From Rhodosalinus sediminis (GTDB taxonomy: Bacteria > Pseudomonadota > Alphaproteobacteria > Rhodobacterales > Rhodobacteraceae), in NCBI RefSeq assembly GCF_003385555.1, contig NZ_QOHR01000008.1, forward strand, positions 1 to 64,000: a stretch of 64,000 bases of DNA, given 5' to 3'. Numbering within the stretch: the stretch's first letter is position 1; each line of letters begins with the position of its first letter. Shown here piece after piece: positions 49,468-57,604 of the stretch. The notes below the pieces were generated by a model. It was not told where the DNA came from. It saw only the letters and a program-made list of their open reading frames with translations, and ran no database searches. The position numbers were made by a program, and so were the translations under genes.

Positions 49468-49495
49468 TTGATCGCGGCGCCCGCCGTGCTACCCT
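49468..49495 (+). promoter_or_regulatory. Predicted promoter of the cytochrome b561 gene
   Basis: TTGATC (49468-49473), 16-nt spacer, TACCCT (49490-49495), 23 nt before the ATG. It could also drive opgH, which starts 25 bp after the cytochrome gene. Confidence 0.35.
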
Positions 49496-49518
49496 ATTCT
49501 GTATCACTAGAGGGCGCG

Positions 49519-50055
49519 ATGACCGGATACCGCACGCCGGCCCGACTGTTCCACTGGATCGTGGCGCTTCTGGTGCTGGCGACCATCCCGGCCGGGCAGA
49601 TCATGATTCAGGACGGCCTCTCCCGGTCGGTGCAGAACGCGCTCTTCATCTTCCACAAGAACGTGGGCGTGGTGATCCTGCTCGTCGTGCTCGCGCGGCT
49701 CGCCTACCGGCAGGTCGTGCCGCCCCCGCCCCTGCCGCTCTCGGTGCCCGAGTGGCAGCGCCGCGTCGCGGGCCTCACCCATGCCGCGCTCTACGGGCTC
49801 CTGATCTTCATGGCCGTGACCGGCTACCTGCGCGTCCGCGCCGGCGGCTTCCCGATCGAGGCGCTCGACGCGCTCGGCCTGCCGACGTTCGTGCCCCGGT
49901 CGGAGGCGCTGGAGGCATGGGCGAAGGCGGCGCACTGGTGGGGGCGCATCGCGCTCGTCGCGGTGATCGCGCTGCACGTCGCCGCCGCCGCGTGGCACGG
50001 TCTGGTGCGCCGCGACGGCGTGATGGCGCGCATCTGGCCGCCGGTCGCGCGGTGA
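49519..50055 (+). CDS. Cytochrome b561 family protein
   Basis: 178 aa, four transmembrane helices. Conserved histidines for two b-type haems are present: RLFHWIVALL (helix 1), FIFHKNVGVVILL (helix 2), GLTHAALYGLLIF (helix 3) and VIALHVAAAAWHGLVRRDG (helix 4). Members carry electrons from quinol or superoxide in the inner membrane. The ATG at 49519 lies in AGAGGGCGCGATG with a modest Shine-Dalgarno. It precedes opgH by 25 bp on the same strand, so co-transcription is probable, though a functional tie to glucan synthesis is not known. Confidence 0.9.
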   Translation: MTGYRTPARLFHWIVALLVLATIPAGQIMIQDGLSRSVQNALFIFHKNVGVVILLVVLARLAYRQVVPPPPLPLSVPEWQRRVAGLTHAALYGLLIFMAVTGYLRVRAGGFPIEALDALGLPTFVPRSEALEAWAKAAHWWGRIALVAVIALHVAAAAWHGLVRRDGVMARIWPPVAR

Positions 50056-50080
50056 TCCCGCCGCCGGGGAAGGAGCGCCG

Positions 50081-51658
50081 ATGACCACGCCGACGGCCCC
50101 GAGCCTCGCCCGCCCCGTCGGCGCGCGTCTGCGCGTGCCGGCCGGGGCGCGCCACCGGATGCGCCGGGCCGGGGTCGCGGCGCTGACCCTCGCGCTGGCC
50201 GCGCCGCTTATCGCCGGGCTCGCCCGCGACGTGGGCGCGGGGCCGGCGGGCTGGCTCGCCACGGGGCTCTTCGCGGTCAACACGCTCTGGGTCGCCTTCG
50301 GCGGCGCGACCGCGCTTCTCGGCGCGGCGGCGGCGGCCCCGGCGCGCCGGCCGGAGGCCCCGGCGCCGCGCGGCGGGCGCGTCGCGATCCTCTGGCTGCT
50401 CTGCGACGAGGACCCGGCGCCGCTCGCGCGGGCGGCCGCGCGGCTCCGCGCCGATCTCGACCGCACGGCACTCGGGCCGCGGGCGGATATCTTCGTCCTC
50501 TCCGACAGCGCGGCGGAGCGGGAGGCCGCCGAACGACGCGCGCTCGCGCCCCTCCTCGCGGCGGGGCGGGTGCACTATCGCCGCCGCGCCGAACGGCGCG
50601 GGCGCAAGCCCGGCAACATCGCCGACTGGGCGCGCGCCCATGGCGCCGATTACGAACAGATGGCCGTGCTCGACGCCGACAGCCGCATGAGCGCCGCGCG
50701 CCTCGGCGCGCTCGTCGCGCGCCTCGACCACGCGCCGGAGGTGGGGCTCGTGCAGGCGGGCATGCGCCTCCTGCCGGGGCGCAGCCGTCTCGGCCGCGCG
50801 CTACGGCTCTCGGGCCGGCTCGGCGGGCCGGTGGCGACGGCGGGTCTCGCCGCATGGTCGGGGCCGGCGGGCAACTACTGGGGCCACAACGCGGTGATCC
50901 GCATGGCGGCCTACCGCGCCGCGCGCCGCCTGCCGCGCCTGCCGGGGCGCGCGCCGCTCGGGGGCGCGCTGCTGAGCCACGATTTCGTCGAGGCGGCGCT
51001 CATCCGCCGCGCCGGCTGGGCGGTGGAGATCGCCCCCGAGAGCCGCGGCAGTCATGAGGACGCGCCGCAGACGCTGGCCGCCTTCCATCGGCGCGACCGG
51101 CGCTGGTGCCAAGGGAACCTGCAGCACGCGCGGCTTCTCGCCCTGCCCGGCCTCGACGCGGCGAGCCGGGTGCACCTCGCTTCCGGCGTGATGAGCTACC
51201 TCGCCGCGCCGGTCTGGCTGGCGCTCGTCGCACTCTTCGCGAGCGGCGCGGCGCCCGCGCCGGGGCTCTGGGCGGTGGGCGGCGTGCTCGCCCTGCTCGC
51301 GGTGCCCAAGGCGGCGGCGCTCGCGCCGTGGCTCGTCCGCGCGCGGCGCGGGCGCGCCCGGCGGGTGGCGCTGAGGGCCGCGGCGGCGGAGGCCGCGCTC
51401 TCCACCCTGATCGCGCCGCTCCTCCTCGTGCGCCAGACGGGCGCGGTGCTCGCCGTGCTCTCGCGCCGCGACTGCGGCTGGAAGGGCCCGGCGCGGGCGG
51501 GCCCGGCGTTGCCCGCGGGCGCGCCGGAGGCCGCGAGCGGCGCGGCGCTCGCCGCGCTCGCGCTCGGTGCGGGCGGCGTGGCGGCCTGGTGGCTCGCGCC
51601 GCTCGTCCTGCCGCTGCTGGCGGCGCCGGCGCTCCTGCGCTGGCTGGAGGCGGCGTGA
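50081..51658 (+). CDS. opgH: Periplasmic glucan glucosyltransferase
   Basis: 525 aa, shorter than E. coli OpgH (about 850) because the long N-terminal cytoplasmic region is missing. Membrane-bound GT2 enzyme that makes the beta-glucan backbone of osmoregulated periplasmic glucans from UDP-glucose and passes it across the inner membrane. Motifs: RGRKPGNIADWARAHGADYEQMAVLDADSRM (DxD), NYWGHNAVIRM, LLSHDFVEAALIRRAGW and the RRDRRWCQGNLQH variant of QxxRW (about residues 345-357). Two N-terminal helices and four or five C-terminal helices. opgG follows after a 622-bp spacer. Confidence 0.9.
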   Translation: MTTPTAPSLARPVGARLRVPAGARHRMRRAGVAALTLALAAPLIAGLARDVGAGPAGWLATGLFAVNTLWVAFGGATALLGAAAAAPARRPEAPAPRGGRVAILWLLCDEDPAPLARAAARLRADLDRTALGPRADIFVLSDSAAEREAAERRALAPLLAAGRVHYRRRAERRGRKPGNIADWARAHGADYEQMAVLDADSRMSAARLGALVARLDHAPEVGLVQAGMRLLPGRSRLGRALRLSGRLGGPVATAGLAAWSGPAGNYWGHNAVIRMAAYRAARRLPRLPGRAPLGGALLSHDFVEAALIRRAGWAVEIAPESRGSHEDAPQTLAAFHRRDRRWCQGNLQHARLLALPGLDAASRVHLASGVMSYLAAPVWLALVALFASGAAPAPGLWAVGGVLALLAVPKAAALAPWLVRARRGRARRVALRAAAAEAALSTLIAPLLLVRQTGAVLAVLSRRDCGWKGPARAGPALPAGAPEAASGAALAALALGAGGVAAWWLAPLVLPLLAAPALLRWLEAA

Positions 51659-52280
51659 GGGGGCGGCGGACGCACCGGCAGCACGCTGGCGCCGCGACCG
51701 GCACACGCGTCGCGGTCGCGGGGCGCCATGGGGCGGCGAACGGGCGACAGCTTGCGGTGCACCGGAGAACCAGGCGGTCGCGCGTCCCGGTAACGGGCAC
51801 GCCCGGCTGGCGCGCGACTGCGACGAAGGCCACCGCAGCGTCCGCAAGGCGACTCGGTCAGCGCGTGACGGGCCAAGGGGCAGCCAGCGCCCCGCGCCGT
51901 TGGACGACGCGCCCGCGCCGCCGTCAGGTGCCCCGTAGCATCGGGCGCCCGAGCGTCGGAGGGCCGCAGGCGACCGCCCGTCTCCCGGCCTGGGCGGGCG
52001 GCCTTGCGATCGCGGCTGGCGGCGCGAAGAGTCTCGCGTCACGGATGTCGCGCGCGGCGTGCTTCGCGCGCGGGGCAGTGCCCGCCCGGCGCCCGGCCGG
52101 GCGGGGGTCCTCTGCAGGCTCCGCAAGCGGGCTCGCGTCACGCATGGCGCGCGCCACATGGACCGCGCGGGGCTCAGCGATGCCGAGCGCACGACAGGAC
52201 GCCCCGGTGCGCCGCGGTCACGCCCACGGCTCCGTGTGTCGCGGCCCGAACCCCGCGGTCTCGCGCGACGGGGCGATGCC
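51659..52280. other. Long opgH-opgG spacer
   Basis: 622 bp of GC-rich sequence between two genes that are normally adjacent. No gene is supported: open frames lack ribosome-binding sites and homologous content. It holds a 23-bp imperfect direct repeat at 52033-52055 and 52132-52154 (21/23, CTCGCGTCACG-ATG core, 99 bp apart). No clear promoter was identified for opgG. Confidence 0.55.
52033..52154. repeat. Direct repeat pair, 23 bp, 99 bp apart
   Basis: Copies at 52033-52055 and 52132-52154 share CTCGCGTCACG(G/C)ATG(T/G)CGCGCGC. Similarity continues weakly downstream (CGCGCGGGGC blocks). Probably the remains of a roughly 99-bp tandem duplication in non-coding DNA. Confidence 0.5.
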
Positions 52281-53786
52281 ATGATCGGCCGGCGTGGCTT
52301 TCTCGCCGCGAGTGCGGCGGCGTTCGTCGTGCCGCGCGGGGGCGGCGCGGCGGAGGGCTCGCTCCTCGCCGCCGCGCGGCGGCGGGCGGAGCGGCCCTTC
52401 GCGGACGAACCGCCGCCGCTGCCGCCGCCCTTCGCCGGGCTCGACTACGACGCCTACCGCGCGGTCCGGCCCAAGCCCGGCGCGGCGGCGCATCTGCCGC
52501 TCGGGCCGGGCTATGCCTTCGACCTGCTGCCGCCGGGTTTCTACCACGACACGCCGGTGACGGTGGAGGTGGCCGGGCCGAACGGCCTGCGCCCCCTGCC
52601 CTTCTCGCCCGCGCTCTTCGATTTCGCGCCGCGCTACTTCCCCGGCCCGATCCCGGCCGAGGCGCCGGGGGCGGGCTTTTCCGGCCTGCGCCTGCGCCAT
52701 CCGCTGAACGCGCCGGACGTGATGGACGAGGTGCTCGTCCTGCAGGGGGCGAGCTACTTCCGCGCGGTGGCGGCGGGCACGGTCTATGGGCTCTCGGCGC
52801 GGGCGGTGGCGCTCGGCACCGGGGGGCCGGCGCCGGAGGAGTTCCCGGCGATCCGGCGCCTGCGCCTGACGCCCGCGACGGCCGACCGCCCGCCGCGGAT
52901 CGAGGCGCTGATCGACAGCCCCTCGCTCGCCGCGCATCTCAGCCTGACGCCCATGCCGGGGGCCGAGACGGTGACGCGCTGCGCGCTCACGCTCTTCCCG
53001 CGCCGGCGGCTCGACGCGGCGGGGATCGCGCCGCTCACCTCGATGTTTCTCAAGGGGCCGATGCAGGGCGCGGTGGCCGATGACTTCCGCCCGCGCGTGC
53101 ACGACAGCGCCGCGCTCCGGATCGACAACGGCGCGGGCGAGACGCTCTGGCGTCCGCTCGCCAATCCGGCGCGGGTCGAGACCTCGGCCTTCCTCGACCG
53201 GGACCCGCGCGGCTTCGGCCTGATCCAGCGCCCGCGCGCCTTCGAGGGGTTCGAGGACGCCGAGGCCGCCTATCACCGGCGCCCCACGGCCTTGGTCCGG
53301 CCGCGGGGCGACTGGGGCGCGGGCGCGGTCACGCTCGTCGAGATCCCCACGGCGGACGAGTTCATGGACAACATCGTCGCCTTCTGGCGGCCCGAGGCGC
53401 CGCTCGCGCCAGGGCGGGGGCACCGCTTCGCCTATGACATCACGTGGTCGGCCGGGGCGCCGCCGCGCGACGGCCGCGTCGCCCTGCGCGACAGCCGGAG
53501 CGGGCGCGTCCACGACCGCCCCGGCGCGCGGCAGGTCGTCGTGGATTTCGCCACGACCGACACCGCGCTCCTCCCCGATCTCTCGGTCACGGGCGCCGGG
53601 GTCGCGGCCGAGGGGCTCGCCGCCTATCCGCTGCCCGGCGGGCGGGGGCTGCGCGTGGGGTTTCAGCTGATCCCCGGCGCGGCGGATGTGGCGGAGCTGC
53701 GCCTTCTCCTGCGCGACGCTGAGGGCCGCGCGGCGAGCGACGTCTGGCTCTGGCGCTGGACGCGGGCGCGCGACGGCGGCGTCTGA
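52281..53786 (+). CDS. opgG: Glucan biosynthesis protein OpgG/OpgD
   Basis: 501 aa. Periplasmic partner of OpgH needed to finish or branch osmoregulated glucans. The N-terminus MIGRRGFLAASAAAFVVPRG carries a twin-arginine signal, the OpgD mode of export. The body follows the MdoG fold: PFAGLDYDAYRAVRPKP, FYHDTPVTVEVAG, FSGLRLRHPLN, GASYFRAVAAGTVYGLSARA, ALTLFPRRRLDAAGIAPLTSMFLKGP, FRPRVHDSAALRIDNGAGETLWRPLANP and FWRPEAPLAPGRGHRFAYDITW. ATG 52281 is taken over an ATG 6 nt earlier, which is out of frame. Separated from opgH by 622 bp of non-coding DNA. Confidence 0.92.
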   Translation: MIGRRGFLAASAAAFVVPRGGGAAEGSLLAAARRRAERPFADEPPPLPPPFAGLDYDAYRAVRPKPGAAAHLPLGPGYAFDLLPPGFYHDTPVTVEVAGPNGLRPLPFSPALFDFAPRYFPGPIPAEAPGAGFSGLRLRHPLNAPDVMDEVLVLQGASYFRAVAAGTVYGLSARAVALGTGGPAPEEFPAIRRLRLTPATADRPPRIEALIDSPSLAAHLSLTPMPGAETVTRCALTLFPRRRLDAAGIAPLTSMFLKGPMQGAVADDFRPRVHDSAALRIDNGAGETLWRPLANPARVETSAFLDRDPRGFGLIQRPRAFEGFEDAEAAYHRRPTALVRPRGDWGAGAVTLVEIPTADEFMDNIVAFWRPEAPLAPGRGHRFAYDITWSAGAPPRDGRVALRDSRSGRVHDRPGARQVVVDFATTDTALLPDLSVTGAGVAAEGLAAYPLPGGRGLRVGFQLIPGAADVAELRLLLRDAEGRAASDVWLWRWTRARDGGV

Positions 53787-53869
53787 GGGCCGCGTCGGCC
53801 CGCCGCGCTGTGCCGCGCGGGCCGAGGCCTTATGTCTATCCCCGACCGCATGACAGAAAGCGCCCACCG

Positions 53870-55210
53870 ATGTCCCGACCGCCCCGCTCCCGCGCCCTGC
53901 CCGTCCCCGCGAGCCGCCTGTCCCGCCTGACCGGCTTCGGCGGCGTCATGGGCACCATGGCCGGCGGCATCGCCTCGGGCGGGCTGCGCGCGCTCGCCCG
54001 CGGCGAGCGGCCGGACATGCGCGCGCTCCTGCTGACGCCCGCGAACGCGACGCGGCTCGCCGACGAGCTCGCGCGGATGCGCGGCGCGGCGATGAAGGTG
54101 GGCCAGCTCGTCTCGATGGACGCGGGCGAGATCCTGCCGCGCGAGATCGCCGACCCCCTCGCGCGGCTCCGCTCGGAGGCGCACCACATGCCGCCCAAGC
54201 AGCTTCGCGCGGTGCTCGACGCGGAATGGGGCGCGGGCTGGCAGCGCCGCTTCGCGGGCTTCGAGGTGCGCCCGATCGCCGCCGCCTCCATCGGGCAGGT
54301 GCACCGCGCGCGGCTGCCGGACGGCCGGCCGCTCGCCATCAAGGTGCAGTATCCGGGCGTGCGGCGCAGCATCGACAGCGACGTCGCCAACCTCGGCACG
54401 ATCATCCGCATGTCGGGCGTGGTGCCGAAGGGCGTGGACCTCGACCCGCTGCTCGAGGCCGCGCGGGTGCAGCTCCACGAGGAGGCCGACTGCCGCGCCG
54501 AGGGCGCGCGCATGACCGCCTACGCCGAGATGCTCGGGGAGGATCCCGCCTTCACCGTGCCGGGCGTGCACGCGGATCTGACGACGGACAACGTGCTCGT
54601 CATGGACTACGCCGAGAGCGCGCCGCTCGAGACGCTGGAGCACGCGCCGCAAGAGACGCGCGACCGGGTGGTGACGCGGCTCCTCGGCCTGACGCTGGCC
54701 GAGCTCTTCGCCTTCCGCGTGATGCAGACGGACCCGAACCTCGCCAACTACCGCCACGACGCGGCGACGGGGCGGATCGTGCTTCTGGATTTCGGCGCGG
54801 TGCGCGACATCCCCGACTGGCTCTCGGACGGGTTCCGCCGCATCCTCGCCGCCGGGCGCGCGGGCGACCGCGCCACGCTCGAGGCGGCGGCGCTCGATCT
54901 CGGCTACCTGCCGCCGGACATGACCGCGGCGCAGCGGGGCGAGCTCGTGGACCTGATGGAGCTCTCGCTCGAGCCCCTGCGCCGCGGCGGGGTCTTCGAC
55001 TTCGGCGCCTCGGACATGGCGCGGCGCGTGACGGAGGCGGGCGAGGCGCTCTCGCGCCGGCAGGAGGCGACGCATGTGCCGCCCGTCGACGCGCTCTTCG
55101 TGCAGCGCAAGATGGGGGGGATGTACCTGATGGCGACGCGGCTCGCGGCGCGGGTGGACCTCGACCGCCTGATGGACGACGCGCTGGCGGCGCGGCCGGG
55201 CGCGGCCTGA
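53870..55210 (+). CDS. ABC1/UbiB-family atypical kinase
   Basis: 446 aa. UbiB/COQ8-type fold with KxGQ in RGAAMKVGQLVSMD (about residues 74-87), the Ala-rich loop IAAASIGQVHRARL, the ATP lysine in LAIKVQYPGVR, EADCRAEGARM, QTDPNLANY (replacing HxDPHPGN) and DFG in VLLDFGAVRDIPDW. Family members support ubiquinone synthesis or lipid homeostasis through ATPase activity. This short form lacks the C-terminal membrane helices of true UbiB, so it is an AarF-like paralogue. The gene starts 83 bp after opgG. No clear functional link with its neighbours. Confidence 0.88.
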   Translation: MSRPPRSRALPVPASRLSRLTGFGGVMGTMAGGIASGGLRALARGERPDMRALLLTPANATRLADELARMRGAAMKVGQLVSMDAGEILPREIADPLARLRSEAHHMPPKQLRAVLDAEWGAGWQRRFAGFEVRPIAAASIGQVHRARLPDGRPLAIKVQYPGVRRSIDSDVANLGTIIRMSGVVPKGVDLDPLLEAARVQLHEEADCRAEGARMTAYAEMLGEDPAFTVPGVHADLTTDNVLVMDYAESAPLETLEHAPQETRDRVVTRLLGLTLAELFAFRVMQTDPNLANYRHDAATGRIVLLDFGAVRDIPDWLSDGFRRILAAGRAGDRATLEAAALDLGYLPPDMTAAQRGELVDLMELSLEPLRRGGVFDFGASDMARRVTEAGEALSRRQEATHVPPVDALFVQRKMGGMYLMATRLAARVDLDRLMDDALAARPGAA

Positions 55211-55331
55211 GCGGCGCACGCCCGGCGCCGCGCGCGCGCCGGCCGCGCGGCGGGAAGGGGGCGCGCGCCCCCTTCCCGCTTGCCCTCGCCGGCGATCCGT
55301 CCGATCACCGTCAGAGGCTCAGGAGGACCGG

Positions 55332-56777
55332 ATGAGCGACCAGGACGACCCCCGCCCCTTCCCCGATCCGGCGCAGCTGCCGGAGGTGCCGCCGGACACG
55401 CTCGGCCTCGACGCCGAGGAGATGCGCCGCCTCGGTCACAAGGTCGTGGACATGGTGGTCGACCGCGCCATGGCGCGCGGGCAGGAGCCGGCGATCCGGA
55501 CGGGCGACGCGGCGGATCTGCGCGACCGCCTCGGCGGCCCCCTGCCGGAGGCGCCGGGCGACCCGGACGCCGCGCTGGAGCTCATGGCCGAGGTCGCGCT
55601 CGCGCACCAGCAGCACGGCGACCACCCGCGCTACTTCGCCCGCGTGCCCGGCCCCGCCGCCTTCGCGGCGATCCTCGGCGAGTGGATGGGCACCGGCTTC
55701 AACACCATCTGCGCGAGCTGGGGCGGCGCCTCGGGCCCGGCGACGGTGGAGCTCGTCGCGCTCGGCTGGCTCTCCGAGATGCTGGGCCTGCCCGCCGGGA
55801 CCGAGGGCGTGCTGCTCTCGGGCGGGTCGATGGGCAATCTCACCGGCTTCGCCGTGGCGCGCGCGGAGATGGGGCCGGGCGTGGCCTATCTCACCGACCA
55901 GACGCATGCCTCGCTGCCGCGCAACCTCCGCGCGCTCGGCTTCGCCGGGGACGAGATCGCGCGGCTGCCCGCCGACGCGCGCTGGCGCATGTCGGCCGAG
56001 ACGCTGCGCGCCGCCATTTCCCGCGACCGCGCCGCCGGGCGGCGGCCGATGATGGTGGTCGCCACGGCCGGCGCGACCAACACCGGCGCCGTCGATCCCC
56101 TGCCCGAGATCGCGGATATCTGCGCGTCCGAGGGGCTCTGGCTCCACGTCGACGGCGCCTACGGCGCGCCGGCCGCGATCACCGAAGAGGGGCGCGCGGC
56201 GCTCGCCGGCCTCGACCGCGCGGACAGCCTCGCGCTCGACCCGCACAAGTGGCTCTTTCAGCCCTACGATCTGGGCGTCTGCCTCGTCACGCGGCCGGGC
56301 GCGCTGGAGCGGTCGTTCGCGATCCACCCGGAATACCTGCGCGACGTGCGCGAGGGAGCGGGAGAGGTCAATTTCGGCGACCGCAGCCTCGAGCTGTCGC
56401 GGCGCTCGCGCGCGCTCAAGCTCTGGATGTCGCTGCGCACCTACGGCGCGGCGCGGTTCCGGCAGGCCGTGCGCGACGGGATCGCATGCGCCGAGACGGC
56501 CGAGGCGATGCTGCGCGCCGCGCCGGAGACCTGGGAGGTGGTGACGCCGGCGCAGCTCGGCATCGTCTGCTTCGCGGGCCGCGGCGCGGACGCGGCGGCG
56601 CACGAGGCCGCCGCCCGCGCGCTCGCCGAAAGCGGCTACGCCTGCGTGACCACCACGTCGCTCGGCGGGCGGAGCGTGCTGCGGCTCTGCACGATCAACC
56701 CGCTGACGACCGAGGACGACCTGCGCGGCACGCTCGACCGCCTCGCCGCGGCGCTTGCGGCCCCGCCGGCCGGCTGA
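55332..56777 (+). CDS. PLP-dependent amino-acid decarboxylase, group II
   Basis: 481 aa. Aromatic-L-amino-acid / glutamate decarboxylase-like fold. The sequence has HPRYFARVPGPAAF, TSGGSMGNLTGFAVAR-like VLLSGGSMGNLTGFAVARAEMG, WLHVDGAYGAPAAITEEG (Asp and Ala stacking on PLP) and the Schiff-base lysine in ALDPHKWLFQPYDLG (about residue 312). Substrates in the family include Trp, Tyr, DOPA and some phenylacetaldehyde-forming reactions; none can be chosen here. AGGAGG precedes the ATG by about 6 nt. It stands alone before a 467-bp gap and a tRNA gene. Confidence 0.88.
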   Translation: MSDQDDPRPFPDPAQLPEVPPDTLGLDAEEMRRLGHKVVDMVVDRAMARGQEPAIRTGDAADLRDRLGGPLPEAPGDPDAALELMAEVALAHQQHGDHPRYFARVPGPAAFAAILGEWMGTGFNTICASWGGASGPATVELVALGWLSEMLGLPAGTEGVLLSGGSMGNLTGFAVARAEMGPGVAYLTDQTHASLPRNLRALGFAGDEIARLPADARWRMSAETLRAAISRDRAAGRRPMMVVATAGATNTGAVDPLPEIADICASEGLWLHVDGAYGAPAAITEEGRAALAGLDRADSLALDPHKWLFQPYDLGVCLVTRPGALERSFAIHPEYLRDVREGAGEVNFGDRSLELSRRSRALKLWMSLRTYGAARFRQAVRDGIACAETAEAMLRAAPETWEVVTPAQLGIVCFAGRGADAAAHEAAARALAESGYACVTTTSLGGRSVLRLCTINPLTTEDDLRGTLDRLAAALAAPPAG

Positions 56778-57244
56778 CCCGGAGGACCGCGCGCCGCACC
56801 GCCCGGGGATCGCGTCCGCGGCCCGCGGGCGCCGAGGCGCGACGCATGCCACGGCGACCGGTCGGTGGGGCCTGTTCCTGGCGCGAGCGCGCATGGCCGG
56901 CCTCCCGCGCTGACCCCGCATGCGCCACGCGCGCCCGAGACGCCCCGCCGCGACCGCGCGCCCCGCGCCCGGACGCGACGCCCCGACGTCGGCGCCGCGC
57001 GACAATGCGCCGCTGCGCGCCACGCGCCCTGCCCTACCGCGCGCGCAGCGCGCCCATCCAGAGGCGCGGCGCCGCGGCATCCCCATGCGCCGAGCGTCGG
57101 CGCGATGCCCGACGTGCGCAGCTCATGCGTAGCGCACAGCGCATGTCTACGCGGCCATGGCAAACAAGCTTTGCGCCTGAGCACCCGTTTCGCCAAGCGT
57201 GACCGGCACATGCGGGCAGACGGGCGCAGGCGGCTGCAAGCTCT
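56778..57244. other. Gap between the PLP decarboxylase and tRNA-Leu
   Basis: 467 bp, GC-rich, with many ATGCGC/GCGCAT-type words but no supported gene, promoter or terminator. The final 80 bp next to tRNA-Leu are less GC-rich (GGCAAACAAGCTTTGCGCC) and include a small inverted repeat GCAAA-N5-TTTGC, which could be the tRNA 3' processing or termination region. Confidence 0.5.
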
Positions 57245-57329
57245 TGGTGCCCAAGGTGAGATTCGAACTCACACGGCCAAAGGCCGGGGGATTTTGAATC
57301 CCCTGCGTCTACCGTTCCGCCACTTGGGC
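57245..57329 (-). tRNA. tRNA-Leu (anticodon CAA)
   Basis: Minus-strand cloverleaf with acceptor GCCCAAG (57329-57323) pairing with CTTGGGC (57255-57249), encoded CCA (57247-57245), anticodon stem GGGGA/TCCCC with loop TTCAAAA (anticodon CAA), a long variable arm typical of leucine tRNA, and a T-arm with GTTCGAATC. Length 85 nt with CCA. Confidence 0.95.
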
Positions 57330-57467
57330 CCGGGGCGACGCTACCCCTGTCGGGCCGGTCCGTCCAGAGGGCGCGATCCGGGCGCGCGCTCGAGGCGTCT
57401 GGCGCGGGCCGTCGGGCGCTGACCGGGCCATTGCGTTCCCGGCGCGCGGGTGCCATGGTCTCCGCTA

Positions 57468-57547
57468 CGCAACAGGGGCGTCCGCCGCGCGCGGGCTGAG
57501 AAGCACCCTCGAACCTGACCCGGATCATGCCGGCGGAGGAAGTTGCG
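57468..57547 (+). promoter_or_regulatory. TPP riboswitch (THI element) of the thi operon
   Basis: P1 CGCAAC (57468-57473) / GTTGCG (57542-57547). The conserved pyrimidine-sensor strand GGGCTGAGA and ACCCTCGAACCTGA, and the pyrophosphate-sensor GGATCATGCCGG, are in the standard order. It lies directly before thiM-thiE-thiD. TPP binding should turn the operon off. A SD-sequestering hairpin at 57580-57603 indicates control at translation. Confidence 0.95.
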
Positions 57548-57579
57548 CGGACGGTGCCCTCGTGCGGGTGACGTGCGCC

Positions 57580-57603
57580 GTGCCTCCGCCCGAAAGGAGG
57601 CAC
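57580..57603 (+). promoter_or_regulatory. Hairpin sequestering the thiM Shine-Dalgarno
   Basis: GTGCCTCC (57580-57587) pairs perfectly with GGAGGCAC (57596-57603), which contains the ribosome-binding site AAAGGAGG just before the thiM ATG (57605). It is the expected expression platform of the riboswitch in GC-rich alphaproteobacteria. No U-tract is present, so transcription termination is not indicated. Confidence 0.8.
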
Positions 57604-57604
57604 C

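Noticed and set aside
56865-57422. Gene in the gap before tRNA-Leu
   Set aside because: The open frames are Arg/Ala/Pro-rich, run into the tRNA on one strand, and have no ribosome-binding site.
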